Assembly (NCBI GenBank): GCA_050996405.1
Contig: JBPCRW010000301.1
Coordinates: 1 to 19,862, forward strand
DNA length: 19,862 bases
Reading direction: 5' to 3'
Source: JBPCRW01 sp050996405
GTDB taxonomy: Bacteria; Acidobacteriota; Blastocatellia; Pyrinomonadales; Pyrinomonadaceae
A model generated the notes under the pieces. That model worked only from the letters and a program-made list of their open reading frames with translations. It ran no database searches and was not told the origin of the DNA. A program made the position numbers and the translations under genes. Of the stretch, positions 13,569 through 19,862 are shown piece after piece. The stretch's first letter is position 1. Each line of letters opens with the position of its first letter.

Positions 13569-15785
13569 ATGAAACTGAAAACTTGTTTTGTCTATTTATT
13601 GATTTTCTTAACATCGGTGACGGGATTTCTTATCACGGTCAAAGCGCAAACCGCAAAAAATCGGACGAGTGAAAAAAGCGTCGTTAAAAAATTGCGCGAT
13701 TCATATTCCATGCGCGATTTTGAAGCCTGCGCCAAAATCGGTCAAAATTTTTCCGCAAAAATTTCCGCTAACGTCGAGGCAAAAGCGTGGACGATTGCTT
13801 GCCAATCACGAATCGCCGAGCAAAGGGAAGACGCTCTAAAAGCGGCGCAAAAACTCGCGGACGAGCGCGGCGAAAACGCTTGGTCGTGGTTCGCGCTGGC
13901 AAACGCGCAGCTTTCGAGTCAAAAAAGTAAAGACGCTCTGGATTCAATCGAAAAATCTCTCGCAATCGAACCCGACAACGAAGAATTTATTTTCACGAAA
14001 TCGCAGGCTTTATCGGCGCAGAAAAGATATGACGAAGCCGGAATTTATCTCGAAAAAAACTCGGCGAAACTTAATGACAAATCGAGAATCGCGTATTTGC
14101 AGGCATTGATTTTATACAACCGTTCAAAAATCTCGGTTGACAAAATTGACGAGCCGATGAGAAAACAAAGTTTTGATAAATTCGCCGAAGCCGTCAAAAT
14201 TGCGCCGCAATTGGTCAACGCCAATTATCTCTATGGAACATATTTGAACATTGATAAACGCTATGCGGAAGCCTATCCATTATTGAAAAAAGCCGTCGCG
14301 CTTTCGCCAAAAGTTTTGGAAATTCACCGCGAATTTTGGAAATCAGCAAGTAATCAATCGAATAAAACCGACGGACAGAAAAATGCGGAAATTGTCGCGG
14401 ATTTGAATATTTTTCTGACAGCGCGGAAGAATTCTCCGTATGCTTTGTTTGTTGTATCGCAGAAATACGGCGAGATGAAAAACGCCGAAAGACAACTGTT
14501 TTATGAAAATCAAATTCTGAAGAATTATGACGACACGAAATATGCCGAAGAAGTTTTTTACAGTCGAATCCATATTTTTGAGATTGAAAAAGCCGGAAAA
14601 CCGGAAAGTCGAGACGCGCTCATCGGAATGTATCGGGAATATGTAGAAAGACCTAAACACTTTGACGAAAACAAACTTGGCGACATTTATTACACTTTGC
14701 TTCAGTATCTCAAATACGACAAGAATGTAACGGACGAAGAATTTACGAAAGCAATCAACGGCGCATTAAAATATAGAGTCAGCGAACCGATTCGATACGG
14801 GATAAACGAAATCGGATTTTTCAGAGCATCCGGCTTTGCCAATGTTAATTCCGATGCGGCTCTTGCTATACAAACACGCAGTTCACTCTATCCCGATAGT
14901 AGTTTAAACAAAGATACCGAAAAATATGCTCGCGCCGGAATTGTCGAAGCAGAAAATAATTACAAAAAATCTTCTCCGAGTTTAAAAATCTTCAGAAACG
15001 CGCAAGCATTAAATACGCTTGGATATATTTTGACTAAGGAAGGAAAGCTGGACGAAGCCGAACGAATACTGCTTGACGCGAAGCAGATACTCGATCCAAA
15101 ATCTACCATTCCTCCGATTATTGAGACGAGCGAACTAAATAATTATTATTTAGCTCAACTTTACACTGCAAAAAAAGATTACGACAAAGCCGAGGAATAT
15201 TATTTAATTGACGCGCACGACAATCAAGCGGACAGGAAAATATTCGCCAAATTTTATGAAGAGAAGACAGGGAAAAAAGAAGGCTTTGAAGAATACTACG
15301 CCGAAATTAAATCGAAAATGAAGGTTGCCGGACGAAAACGCATTGTCGCTTCAAGAATCGAAAATCCGAAAGACGCTGCACCGTTTTCGCTTAAAACAAC
15401 TGACGATAAAGCAATTTCGCTTGCCGATTTAAAGGGCAAAATAGTCGTTGTCAATGTTTGGGGAACGTGGTGCGCTCCGTGTGTTGGAGAAATGCCGCAG
15501 TTGCAACAACTTTACAAGCAATACGAAAACGATAAAGACGTGGCGATTATCACGATGGATACGAGTGACGAACTCGAAACCGTCCGAAAATTCATCGCCG
15601 ATAAAAAATATGAGTTTCCAGTTTTAATCGGGGATAGTTACGTAAGCAATATCTTTTTTGACAACAGTGTCGCTTTCCCGACTACTTTATTTGTTGATAA
15701 AAAAGGCAAAGTATCGTTTATAAAAGTCGGCGGCTCTGATAATTTACTTGAAGAATTCGGCTGGCGAATCGAAGCGTTAAAATAA
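13569..15785 (+). CDS. Secreted TPR protein fused to a TlpA-like thioredoxin domain
   Basis: 738 residues from the ATG at 13569, chosen because it begins a signal peptide (MKLKTCFVYLLIFLTSVTGF, cleavage near VKA-QT) and follows GGAG at 13556-13559; the frame runs further upstream to a TTG without such support. Residues about 45-560 are helical TPR-type repeats (ALKAAQKLADERGENAWSWF, DALDSIEKSLAIEPDNEEF, KLDEAERILLDAKQI, DYDKAEEYYLI). The last 140 residues are a TlpA/ResA-type thioredoxin domain: WCAPC at 634-638 (Cys635, Cys638), TMDTSDELETVRKFI, and the cis-proline Pro704 in FPTTLFVD. Both active cysteines are present, so an extracytoplasmic thiol reductase or isomerase role is likely, with the TPR part as partner-binding arm. 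It stands alone between terminators. Confidence 0.9.
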   Translation: MKLKTCFVYLLIFLTSVTGFLITVKAQTAKNRTSEKSVVKKLRDSYSMRDFEACAKIGQNFSAKISANVEAKAWTIACQSRIAEQREDALKAAQKLADERGENAWSWFALANAQLSSQKSKDALDSIEKSLAIEPDNEEFIFTKSQALSAQKRYDEAGIYLEKNSAKLNDKSRIAYLQALILYNRSKISVDKIDEPMRKQSFDKFAEAVKIAPQLVNANYLYGTYLNIDKRYAEAYPLLKKAVALSPKVLEIHREFWKSASNQSNKTDGQKNAEIVADLNIFLTARKNSPYALFVVSQKYGEMKNAERQLFYENQILKNYDDTKYAEEVFYSRIHIFEIEKAGKPESRDALIGMYREYVERPKHFDENKLGDIYYTLLQYLKYDKNVTDEEFTKAINGALKYRVSEPIRYGINEIGFFRASGFANVNSDAALAIQTRSSLYPDSSLNKDTEKYARAGIVEAENNYKKSSPSLKIFRNAQALNTLGYILTKEGKLDEAERILLDAKQILDPKSTIPPIIETSELNNYYLAQLYTAKKDYDKAEEYYLIDAHDNQADRKIFAKFYEEKTGKKEGFEEYYAEIKSKMKVAGRKRIVASRIENPKDAAPFSLKTTDDKAISLADLKGKIVVVNVWGTWCAPCVGEMPQLQQLYKQYENDKDVAIITMDTSDELETVRKFIADKKYEFPVLIGDSYVSNIFFDNSVAFPTTLFVDKKGKVSFIKVGGSDNLLEEFGWRIEALK

Positions 15786-15798
15786 ATAAACCAGAATA

Positions 15799-15823
15799 AA
15801 AGGCGGAAATTAAATCCGCCTTT
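15799..15823. terminator. Terminator between convergent TPR-thioredoxin gene and ruvB
   Basis: 9-bp stem AAAGGCGGA / TCCGCCTTT (15799-15807 / 15815-15823) with loop AATTAAA. The two convergent stop codons lie at 15783-15785 and 15825-15827, so the hairpin serves both genes and ends one base from the ruvB stop. Confidence 0.85.
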
Positions 15824-15824
15824 C

Positions 15825-16868
15825 TTATTCAAATAAATTCGGCGCGATGTGCGGCTTGGTGAGAATATCAAGTCCGAAATGTTCATACGCGAGGCGCGTC
15901 ACCAGCCGCCCGCGCGGGGTGCGATTTAAAAAACCAATTTGGATTAAATACGGCTCGATGATTTCTTCAATCGAATCTTTTTCTTCGTAAATCGAAGCGG
16001 AAATTGTTCCCAAACCGACGGGTCCGCCGTCGAATTTTTCGATAATTGTTAAGAGTAATTTTCTGTCAATTTCGTCCAGTCCGAAAGTGTCGACTTCCAT
16101 CCGGTTGAGCGCGTCTTTAGAAATTTCTTCGGTAATGCGCCCGTCATAATCAACTTCGGCATAATCGCGGACTCGTCTTAATAAGCGATTGGCGATGCGC
16201 GGAGTGCCGCGTGAACGTTTGGCGATTTCTTTCGCGCCTTGGTCGTCAATTTCGACGTTTAAAATTTTTGCCGAGCGTTCGATAATCGTCTGCAAATCTT
16301 CGATGTTGTAAAAATCGAGATGAAAAACTATCCCGAAACGACCACGCAAAGGCGCGGTTATCAAACCCGGTCTGGTTGTTGCGCCGACGAGTGTAAATTT
16401 CGGAAGTTCGAGTTTTATAGAGCGCGCCGCCGTGCCTTGTCCAATCATCAAATCGAGATTGTAATCTTCCATCGCCGGATAGAGAACTTCTTCGATTGCC
16501 GGATTCAGGCGGTGAATTTCGTCAATAAAAAGCACGTCGCCTTCGGCTAAATTCGTTAGAATCGCCGCCAAATCGCCCGCCTTTTCGATAATCGGTCCGG
16601 CGGTTGATTTCAATTCCGCGCCCATTTCGTTGGCGACGATATTTGAAAGCGTCGTTTTTCCCGTGCCGGGCGGACCGAATAAAAGAATATGGTCGAGTGC
16701 TTCGCGGCGTTTGAGCGCGGCTTTGATAAAAATTCGCAGGTTGTCTTTGACCTTGCGCTGCCCGATATATTCGCCGAGATTGGTCGGACGCAGAGACAAT
16801 TCAAACTGCTTTTCCTCATCCATCGGAGAGCCGTTTCGATTATCGTTTGATTCAAAATTTTCAGTCAT
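15825..16868 (-). CDS. ruvB: Holliday junction branch migration ATPase RuvB
   Basis: 347 residues, typical length. RuvB hexamers pump DNA through the RuvA-bound Holliday junction during recombination repair. Seen: Walker A GPPGTGKT (65-72), Walker B FIDEIH (114-119, Asp116/Glu117), sensor 1 GATTRPG (162-168), the arginine-finger region APLRGRFGI (172-180), sensor 2 GTPRIANRLLRRVRD (from 221) and the C-terminal winged helix (GGPVGLGTIS... IGFLNRTPRGR). The start ATG overlaps the upstream gene's stop by 8 bases (ATGACTGA), so it is probably translated by coupling; no Shine-Dalgarno site of its own is evident. An internal ATG (Met16) is a possible shorter start. Confidence 0.97.
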   Translation of the reverse strand: MTENFESNDNRNGSPMDEEKQFELSLRPTNLGEYIGQRKVKDNLRIFIKAALKRREALDHILLFGPPGTGKTTLSNIVANEMGAELKSTAGPIIEKAGDLAAILTNLAEGDVLFIDEIHRLNPAIEEVLYPAMEDYNLDLMIGQGTAARSIKLELPKFTLVGATTRPGLITAPLRGRFGIVFHLDFYNIEDLQTIIERSAKILNVEIDDQGAKEIAKRSRGTPRIANRLLRRVRDYAEVDYDGRITEEISKDALNRMEVDTFGLDEIDRKLLLTIIEKFDGGPVGLGTISASIYEEKDSIEEIIEPYLIQIGFLNRTPRGRLVTRLAYEHFGLDILTKPHIAPNLFE

Positions 16869-17619
16869 TTTCAGAAGCCGTTGACGTTAAACTGCCGACA
16901 AACATTTCCTTTTTTTTGTCGTAACGAATTTCGTATTTGTCGAGCGTTCCGCCGCGTCCGCGATAATCAATTTTGTAATTCCAAACGCCGTTTGAAATAG
17001 GTTTTATCCAGAAAAGAAGATCAGCCCAATAAATAATTTCAGTTTTTCCGTTGTTGCTTAACTCAATCGGATATTGAATAATTTTATCTTCCTTTTCGTC
17101 GTATCCGATAAGCATCGTCGCCAAACCTTGACACGCTTCCTTATCGTAAAGCGCGAATTCCTGTGCTTTGCCGTCGCCGTTATAATCCTTTAAAGCCATA
17201 ATCTGCGGCTTGCGCTCCTGCGTGCGGCTTCCGTTCGGAACGACGTAGAAATAACCGCCGCGGATGGCGTAAGGAATATCAATTTCGGCGGCTGAATTAT
17301 CATCGTCTTTGACTTCGAGCGTGCTGATTTGCCGATTCGTTTCCGAATTAACCAATGTCACGCGAAGTTTTCCGGTGTAATAACTGCCGCGCGTTTCGTC
17401 CGGGCAAGTGTATTCTTCGCCCGGCGTTTCGTTCGGATGTTTCTCTGGAGTCGGCATCCACAAAACCATTTTGCGTTTCGGCGTAACGGTTTGCGTTTCG
17501 AGAATCATCGCGGATTTTGGAATAAGCTCTGTTTTCTGACCAAAAGCGCACACGCAAAAAATTAACACGACGAACCAGAAAGTAAAAAACTGCTCTAAAT
17601 TTAAGAAAATTTTTTTCAT
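16861..17619 (-). CDS. Secreted protein of unknown function between ruvA and ruvB
   Basis: 252 residues; family not recognised. The N-terminus is a signal peptide (hydrophobic 11-26, likely cleavage after AFG or AFGQ). The mature part is beta-rich and charged, with two cysteines (72, 163) that could pair and a Ca-binding-like loop DYNGDGKAQEFAL (145-157; Asp145, Asn147, Asp149), a motif shared with EF-hand/dockerin or FG-GAP-type repeats. Tyr/Gly-rich stretches (IPYAIRGGYFYVVPNG, YKIDYRGRGGTLDKYEIRYDKK) look like extracellular beta-structure. A good ribosome site GAGAGGA (complement of 17627-17633) precedes the ATG. It starts 83 bp after ruvA and overlaps the ruvB start by 8 bases, so it is transcriptionally tied to recombination genes despite being exported. 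No role can be assigned. Confidence 0.8.
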   Translation of the reverse strand: MKKIFLNLEQFFTFWFVVLIFCVCAFGQKTELIPKSAMILETQTVTPKRKMVLWMPTPEKHPNETPGEEYTCPDETRGSYYTGKLRVTLVNSETNRQISTLEVKDDDNSAAEIDIPYAIRGGYFYVVPNGSRTQERKPQIMALKDYNGDGKAQEFALYDKEACQGLATMLIGYDEKEDKIIQYPIELSNNGKTEIIYWADLLFWIKPISNGVWNYKIDYRGRGGTLDKYEIRYDKKKEMFVGSLTSTASEND

Positions 17620-17626
17620 AACTTCA

Positions 17627-17657
17627 TCCTCTCTTGAACCTTGCGAACGTTCGAGAG
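17627..17657 (-). promoter_or_regulatory. Hairpin next to the ribosome site of the ruvA-ruvB insert gene
   Basis: On the minus strand, CTCTCGAAC (complement of 17649-17657) can pair with GTTCAAGAG (complement of 17631-17639), 8 of 9 Watson-Crick with one C-A mismatch, around a 9-base loop. The downstream arm runs into the ribosome site GAGAGGA (complement of 17627-17633). If formed in the mRNA it could limit translation of the gene and, through coupling, ruvB. Confidence 0.4.
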
Positions 17658-17702
17658 TTAGACGGAATCCCGCCGCGAAAAGTTTAAGCCGATTCGCGGA
17701 AT

Positions 17703-18323
17703 TTACCCTTTTGCCAAAAGCTGCAAACTCTTTCGCAAAAGTTTCTGCACGCTCATTTCCGTTCCTTCCTGCACGGCTTGCTTCAAGGCTTTTTCCGCCG
17801 CGTTTCGCTGATAACCTAAATTTATCAATGCCGAAATCGCATCTTCGTAAATCGCGTCCTGCGAGATGGCGGTTTTAATTTCGGAAACGGAACTCGCAGT
17901 GCCGCCGGATGTCGCCGAGAGTTTTGAAATTTTATCGCGCAGTTCGATGAGCATTCGCTCGGCGGTTTTTTTGCCGATGCCCGGAATCGAAGTCAGCCGC
18001 GCCAGATTGTCCGTCCGCACGGCTAAAATAAATTCGTCGGCGTTCATTGCCGACAACATCGAAATCGCGCTTTTCGCGCCGATGCCAGAGACGGAAATGA
18101 GCATCGTAAAAAGCTCGCGTTCGCGCTCGGTTTTAAAGCCGTAAAGCTGGAGCGCGTCTTCGCGGACGTGCGTGTAAATGCGAAGCGCGATGCCGGATTC
18201 CGGCTCGCCAATTTCGTAAAAAGTCGAAAGCGGAATCGTTACTTCGTAGCCGACACCGCCGACATCGACTATAACCGAAGTCGCCTGTTTTTCTAAAAGT
18301 TTTCCTGACAAATATGCAATCAT
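17703..18323 (-). CDS. ruvA: Holliday junction DNA-binding protein RuvA
   Basis: 206 residues from the ATG at 18323, chosen because RuvA proteins begin MIAYLxGKL; an earlier in-frame ATG at 18419 would add 32 unrelated residues and overlap both promoters. RuvA tetramers bind four-way junctions and load RuvB. Domain I is an OB-fold (1-62) with the acidic pin residues Glu55-Asp56 in THVREDALQLYGF. Domain II has two helix-hairpin-helix motifs (LISVSGIGAKSAISML, 75-90, and LTSIPGIGKKTAERML, 110-125). A Ser/Thr/Gly linker (about 135-155) leads to the RuvB-contacting domain III (158-206). It is the first gene of the minus-strand ruvA-orf-ruvB set and is divergent from rex. Confidence 0.96.
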   Translation of the reverse strand: MIAYLSGKLLEKQATSVIVDVGGVGYEVTIPLSTFYEIGEPESGIALRIYTHVREDALQLYGFKTERERELFTMLISVSGIGAKSAISMLSAMNADEFILAVRTDNLARLTSIPGIGKKTAERMLIELRDKISKLSATSGGTASSVSEIKTAISQDAIYEDAISALINLGYQRNAAEKALKQAVQEGTEMSVQKLLRKSLQLLAKG

Positions 18324-18341
18324 TGTTTCACACTTGAAACA
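18324..18341. promoter_or_regulatory. Operator-like palindrome at the ruvA start
   Basis: Perfect 7-bp inverted repeat TGTTTCA-CACT-TGAAACA, its left end touching the ruvA start codon and its right end near the predicted ruvA transcription start. The position fits a repressor operator or a hairpin on the mRNA 5' end. The neighbouring rex gene makes Rex a candidate binder (half-sites TTGT...ACA resemble Rex sites but the spacing is about 2 bases longer than usual). LexA is another candidate, since ruvA is an SOS gene in several bacteria. Neither is shown. Confidence 0.5.
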
Positions 18342-18344
18342 TAA

Positions 18345-18373
18345 ATTGTAATCGAAGATGGATTTAAGGGCAA
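18345..18373 (-). promoter_or_regulatory. Candidate ruvA promoter
   Basis: On the minus strand: TTGCCC (complement of 18368-18373, 4 of 6), an exact 17-bp spacer and TACAAT (complement of 18345-18350, 5 of 6). The transcript would start about 14 bases before the ruvA ATG, inside the palindrome, with no Shine-Dalgarno site. Confidence 0.65.
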
Positions 18374-18406
18374 CGCCGCAAAAGGTTTCATTCATCTTCA
18401 ATTTAA

Positions 18407-18441
18407 CAAACTTTTTCACTTTTGAAGTTTGGGAATATAAT
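18407..18441 (+). promoter_or_regulatory. Candidate rex promoter bracketed by an inverted repeat
   Basis: TTTTCA (18413-18418, 4 of 6), a 17-bp spacer and a perfect TATAAT (18436-18441). The inverted repeat CAAACTT (18407-18413) / AAGTTTG (18425-18431) spans the -35 box and most of the spacer, a possible autoregulatory operator. The predicted start lies only about 6 bases before the rex ATG, so the mRNA would be nearly leaderless. Confidence 0.6.
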
Positions 18442-18453
18442 TACTCTATTAAA

Positions 18454-19143
18454 ATGAAGGTCGAGAAAATATCTGAATTGACAACCAGCCGGTTGAGCGT
18501 TTATCTGCGCTGTTTGAACGAGCTAATGGCAGAAGGCGCGAAAACCGTTTCCTCAGACGCGCTGGCAAAACGCTTTCATTTAAATTCAGCGCAGATTCGC
18601 AAGGATTTGGCGTATTTCGGCGAATTTGGCGTGCGCGGGGTCGGATATTACGTCGAAGAATTGCGCGATTATCTGACGAAGATTCTCGGACTCGACCAAC
18701 ATCGGCGCGTCGGAATAATCGGCGCGGGACGCTTGGGAACGGCACTTGCCGATTATCATGGTTTTAAGCAGTCGAATTTCGATGTCGTCGCATTGTTTGA
18801 TACGAGCGCGAAAAAAATTGGTGAAAAAGTCGGCGACGTGGAAATTTACGATTTTAAAGATTTTGCCGAAATCGCCGAAAGGGAAAAGATTGATTTAATT
18901 GTGCTTGCCGTTCCCGCGCGATTTGCCCAGATGGTTTTGGAAAAAGTGGTCGAAGCGGGAATCAAAGCGGTTTTGAATTTCGCGCCCGTGCCGCTGAAAA
19001 CCGAAAACGGCACAAAATTAAAAACCGTCGATTTGACGATTTCGCTCGAAAGTTTATCATATTTCTTAGCGCAGCCTTCGGCGGCAAACGGTTTGGAAAA
19101 AAACTCGAAACCGGAATCGCCGCGAATGCGTAAGTTAAAGTAG
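18454..19143 (+). CDS. rex: Redox-sensing transcriptional repressor Rex
   Basis: 229 residues from the ATG at 18454, chosen because Rex proteins start close to KISELTTSRLSVYLRCL; the earlier in-frame ATG at 18358 would add 32 residues that run through the promoter. An N-terminal winged helix binds DNA; the recognition segment is NSAQIRKDLAYFGEFGVRGVGY (44-65). A Rossmann domain follows with GIIGAGRLG (87-95) and Asp116 in VALFDTS at the end of the second strand, binding NADH/NAD+. In known bacteria Rex represses anaerobic and fermentative genes until NADH rises. A domain-swap helix near the C-terminus is followed by a polar tail (NGLEKNSKPESPRMRKLK). It is divergent from ruvA; a small membrane protein gene follows 44 bp later, possibly in the same transcript. 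Confidence 0.95.
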   Translation: MKVEKISELTTSRLSVYLRCLNELMAEGAKTVSSDALAKRFHLNSAQIRKDLAYFGEFGVRGVGYYVEELRDYLTKILGLDQHRRVGIIGAGRLGTALADYHGFKQSNFDVVALFDTSAKKIGEKVGDVEIYDFKDFAEIAEREKIDLIVLAVPARFAQMVLEKVVEAGIKAVLNFAPVPLKTENGTKLKTVDLTISLESLSYFLAQPSAANGLEKNSKPESPRMRKLK

Positions 19144-19187
19144 GCAGAGTTTCACAAAAAACAAGGGAAATAAAAGAGGTAAAATTT

Positions 19188-19496
19188 ATGTGTTGCAGCA
19201 AAGGACTTTTAAAAAGATTCGTTCCGTTTTTCGCAACCTTCGCGTTTGGAATGTTAATCGCAAGTTTCTTCGTTACGGTCGCCGCGCCAAGTTTTCGTTT
19301 CGGAAACGGTTTGCGGCGCACTGAACATCGCAGTTGCTGGCGGATGGAAAATCAAAGATTTCGAGAAGAAGACTTGCGGTTCAGACAGCAGGCAGCGGAA
19401 AATGATATTCGGCAAAACCCGGATTTCAGCGGAGACATCAACGAATTAGTTCCGCCGCCGCCGCCGTTGCCCGTTGCGCCGCGCCGCGTTCGATAA
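19188..19496 (+). CDS. Small membrane-anchored protein with proline-rich tail
   Basis: 102 residues, family not recognised. The N-terminus MCCSKGLLKR precedes one membrane segment (about 11-33, FVPFFATFAFGMLIASFFVTVAA). A charged, Arg/Glu/Gln-rich stretch (about 40-75, probably helical) follows, then a tail with five prolines in a row (VPPPPPLPVAP). This is the layout of a short anchored spacer or periplasm-spanning protein, but no domain is present to give a function. AGAGG at 19175-19179, 8 bases before the ATG, is a good ribosome site. It lies 44 bp behind rex on the same strand with no terminator seen between, so co-transcription is likely. Confidence 0.75.
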   Translation: MCCSKGLLKRFVPFFATFAFGMLIASFFVTVAAPSFRFGNGLRRTEHRSCWRMENQRFREEDLRFRQQAAENDIRQNPDFSGDINELVPPPPPLPVAPRRVR

Positions 19497-19518
19497 TTTA
19501 TCGGATAGAAAAATATTT

Positions 19519-19581
19519 ACCACAGATTAATATAAATGAGCGAAGATTTATTATCGGTGTTCATTTGTGCTAATCTGTGGT
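19519..19581. repeat. Inverted repeat of the ACCACAGATTA word
   Basis: Perfect 11-bp outer arms ACCACAGATTA (19519-19529) and TAATCTGTGGT (19571-19581), continuing inward with a second matching block (AAATGA / TCATTT). Similar ACCACAGATTA-type palindromes are, from memory, scattered in intergenic regions of unrelated phyla. It ends 9 bases before the aldolase start codon. Confidence 0.75.
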
Positions 19582-19590
19582 TTCTTGTTT

Positions 19591-19862
19591 ATGGACGAAC
19601 AATCCGCCGGAAAACTAATCGTCGAAATCGGCAAGCTGATGTATGACAAAGGTTATGTCACTTCGTCGGACGGCAACATCAGTTGTCGTCTGGGCGAAAA
19701 TCTGATTTTGGCAACGCCGACGCAGGTTTCAAAAGGCAGAATGACCGAAGATATGATGGCGTTGGTTGATTTGGAAGGCAACGCGCTGAACGATAAAAAA
19801 ATGTCTTCGGAAATCAAAATGCACCTTTTGATTTACAATATGCGTCCCGACATCAATGCGGT
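19591..19862 (+). CDS. Class II aldolase/adducin family protein, 5' part only
   Basis: The gene runs off the window; 90 residues are visible. It matches class II (zinc-dependent) sugar-phosphate aldolases and epimerases such as FucA/AraD: the phosphate-binding loop DGNIS (27-31), TPTQVSKGRM (42-51) and SSEIKMHLLIYNMRPDINA (72-90), in which Glu74 corresponds to the catalytic acid/base of this family. The zinc-binding HTH motif would lie just past the window edge. Members cleave sugar phosphates such as fuculose-1-phosphate or epimerise ribulose-5-phosphate; the substrate cannot be told. No ribosome site is visible because the start follows the inverted repeat closely. Confidence 0.9.
   Translation, partial: MDEQSAGKLIVEIGKLMYDKGYVTSSDGNISCRLGENLILATPTQVSKGRMTEDMMALVDLEGNALNDKKMSSEIKMHLLIYNMRPDINA

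Noticed and set aside
17644..17653. CGAACGTTCG palindrome as a Gram-positive-type LexA box
   Set aside because: The known box needs GAAC-N4-GTTC. Here GAAC and GTTC are directly joined, and the site is inside the transcript, not at a promoter.
18324..18419. A longer ruvA start at 18419 on the minus strand
   Set aside because: RuvA proteins begin at MIAYLxGKL; the extra 32 residues are unrelated and cover the ruvA promoter.
18358..18453. A longer rex start at 18358
   Set aside because: It would add 32 residues absent from Rex proteins and read through the -35, spacer and TATAAT of the likely rex promoter.

Overview
The window is about 20 kb of a free-living, Gram-negative-type bacterial chromosome of roughly 50% G+C. 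The best guess is an acidobacterium of the Blastocatellia / Pyrinomonadaceae kind. The pointers are a secreted protein of the acidobacterial VWFA-related family, a Ser/Thr kinase plus TPR pair, a TPR-thioredoxin fusion, a glucoamylase-family protein, and core genes (lon, gyrA, ruvA, ruvB, rex) of matching codon use. The phylum is inferred from this gene mix and is not proven by a marker gene.

Layout. 1-607: the 3' end of a glucoamylase-family gene. 608-906: non-coding, with an operator-like palindrome in front of lon. 907-3330: lon, ending at a bidirectional terminator shared with a convergent tRNA-Arg(ACG) (3397-3470, minus). 3613-4602 (minus): secreted VWA protein. 4748-8841 (plus): signalling and envelope block, with a zinc-ribbon/TM protein, a transmembrane Ser/Thr kinase and, 17 bp behind it, a secreted TPR protein. 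8857-8910: a 23-bp perfect hairpin ending one base before the start codon of an HhH-GPD DNA glycosylase (8912-9784). 9781-9857: an inverted repeat filling the gap to a convergent tandem-PilZ gene (9857-10618, minus). 10889-13438: gyrA with a well-formed promoter and a terminator. 13569-15785: secreted TPR protein with a C-terminal TlpA-type thioredoxin domain. 15825-18323 (minus): ruvB, a secreted protein of unknown function, and ruvA. 18454-19143: rex, divergent from ruvA. 19188-19496: small membrane-anchored protein. 19591-end: class II aldolase gene, cut by the window edge.

Themes. Genome maintenance is represented by Lon, gyrase A, a DNA glycosylase and the RuvAB branch-migration motor. 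Envelope or secreted signalling is represented by the VWA protein, the zinc-ribbon protein, kinase, TPR protein, TlpA fusion, PilZ protein and the ruvAB-embedded protein. No phage, transposase, CRISPR array or toxin-antitoxin pair is visible. I do not see a clear new defence or biosynthetic system. The most interesting signals are regulatory palindromes: in front of lon, within the gyrA promoter spacer, between ruvA and rex, and at the glycosylase start. The unexplained secreted gene translationally coupled to ruvB also stands out. Three intergenic inverted repeats built from short repeated words (3536-3606, 9781-9857, 19519-19581) look like members of dispersed repeat families.
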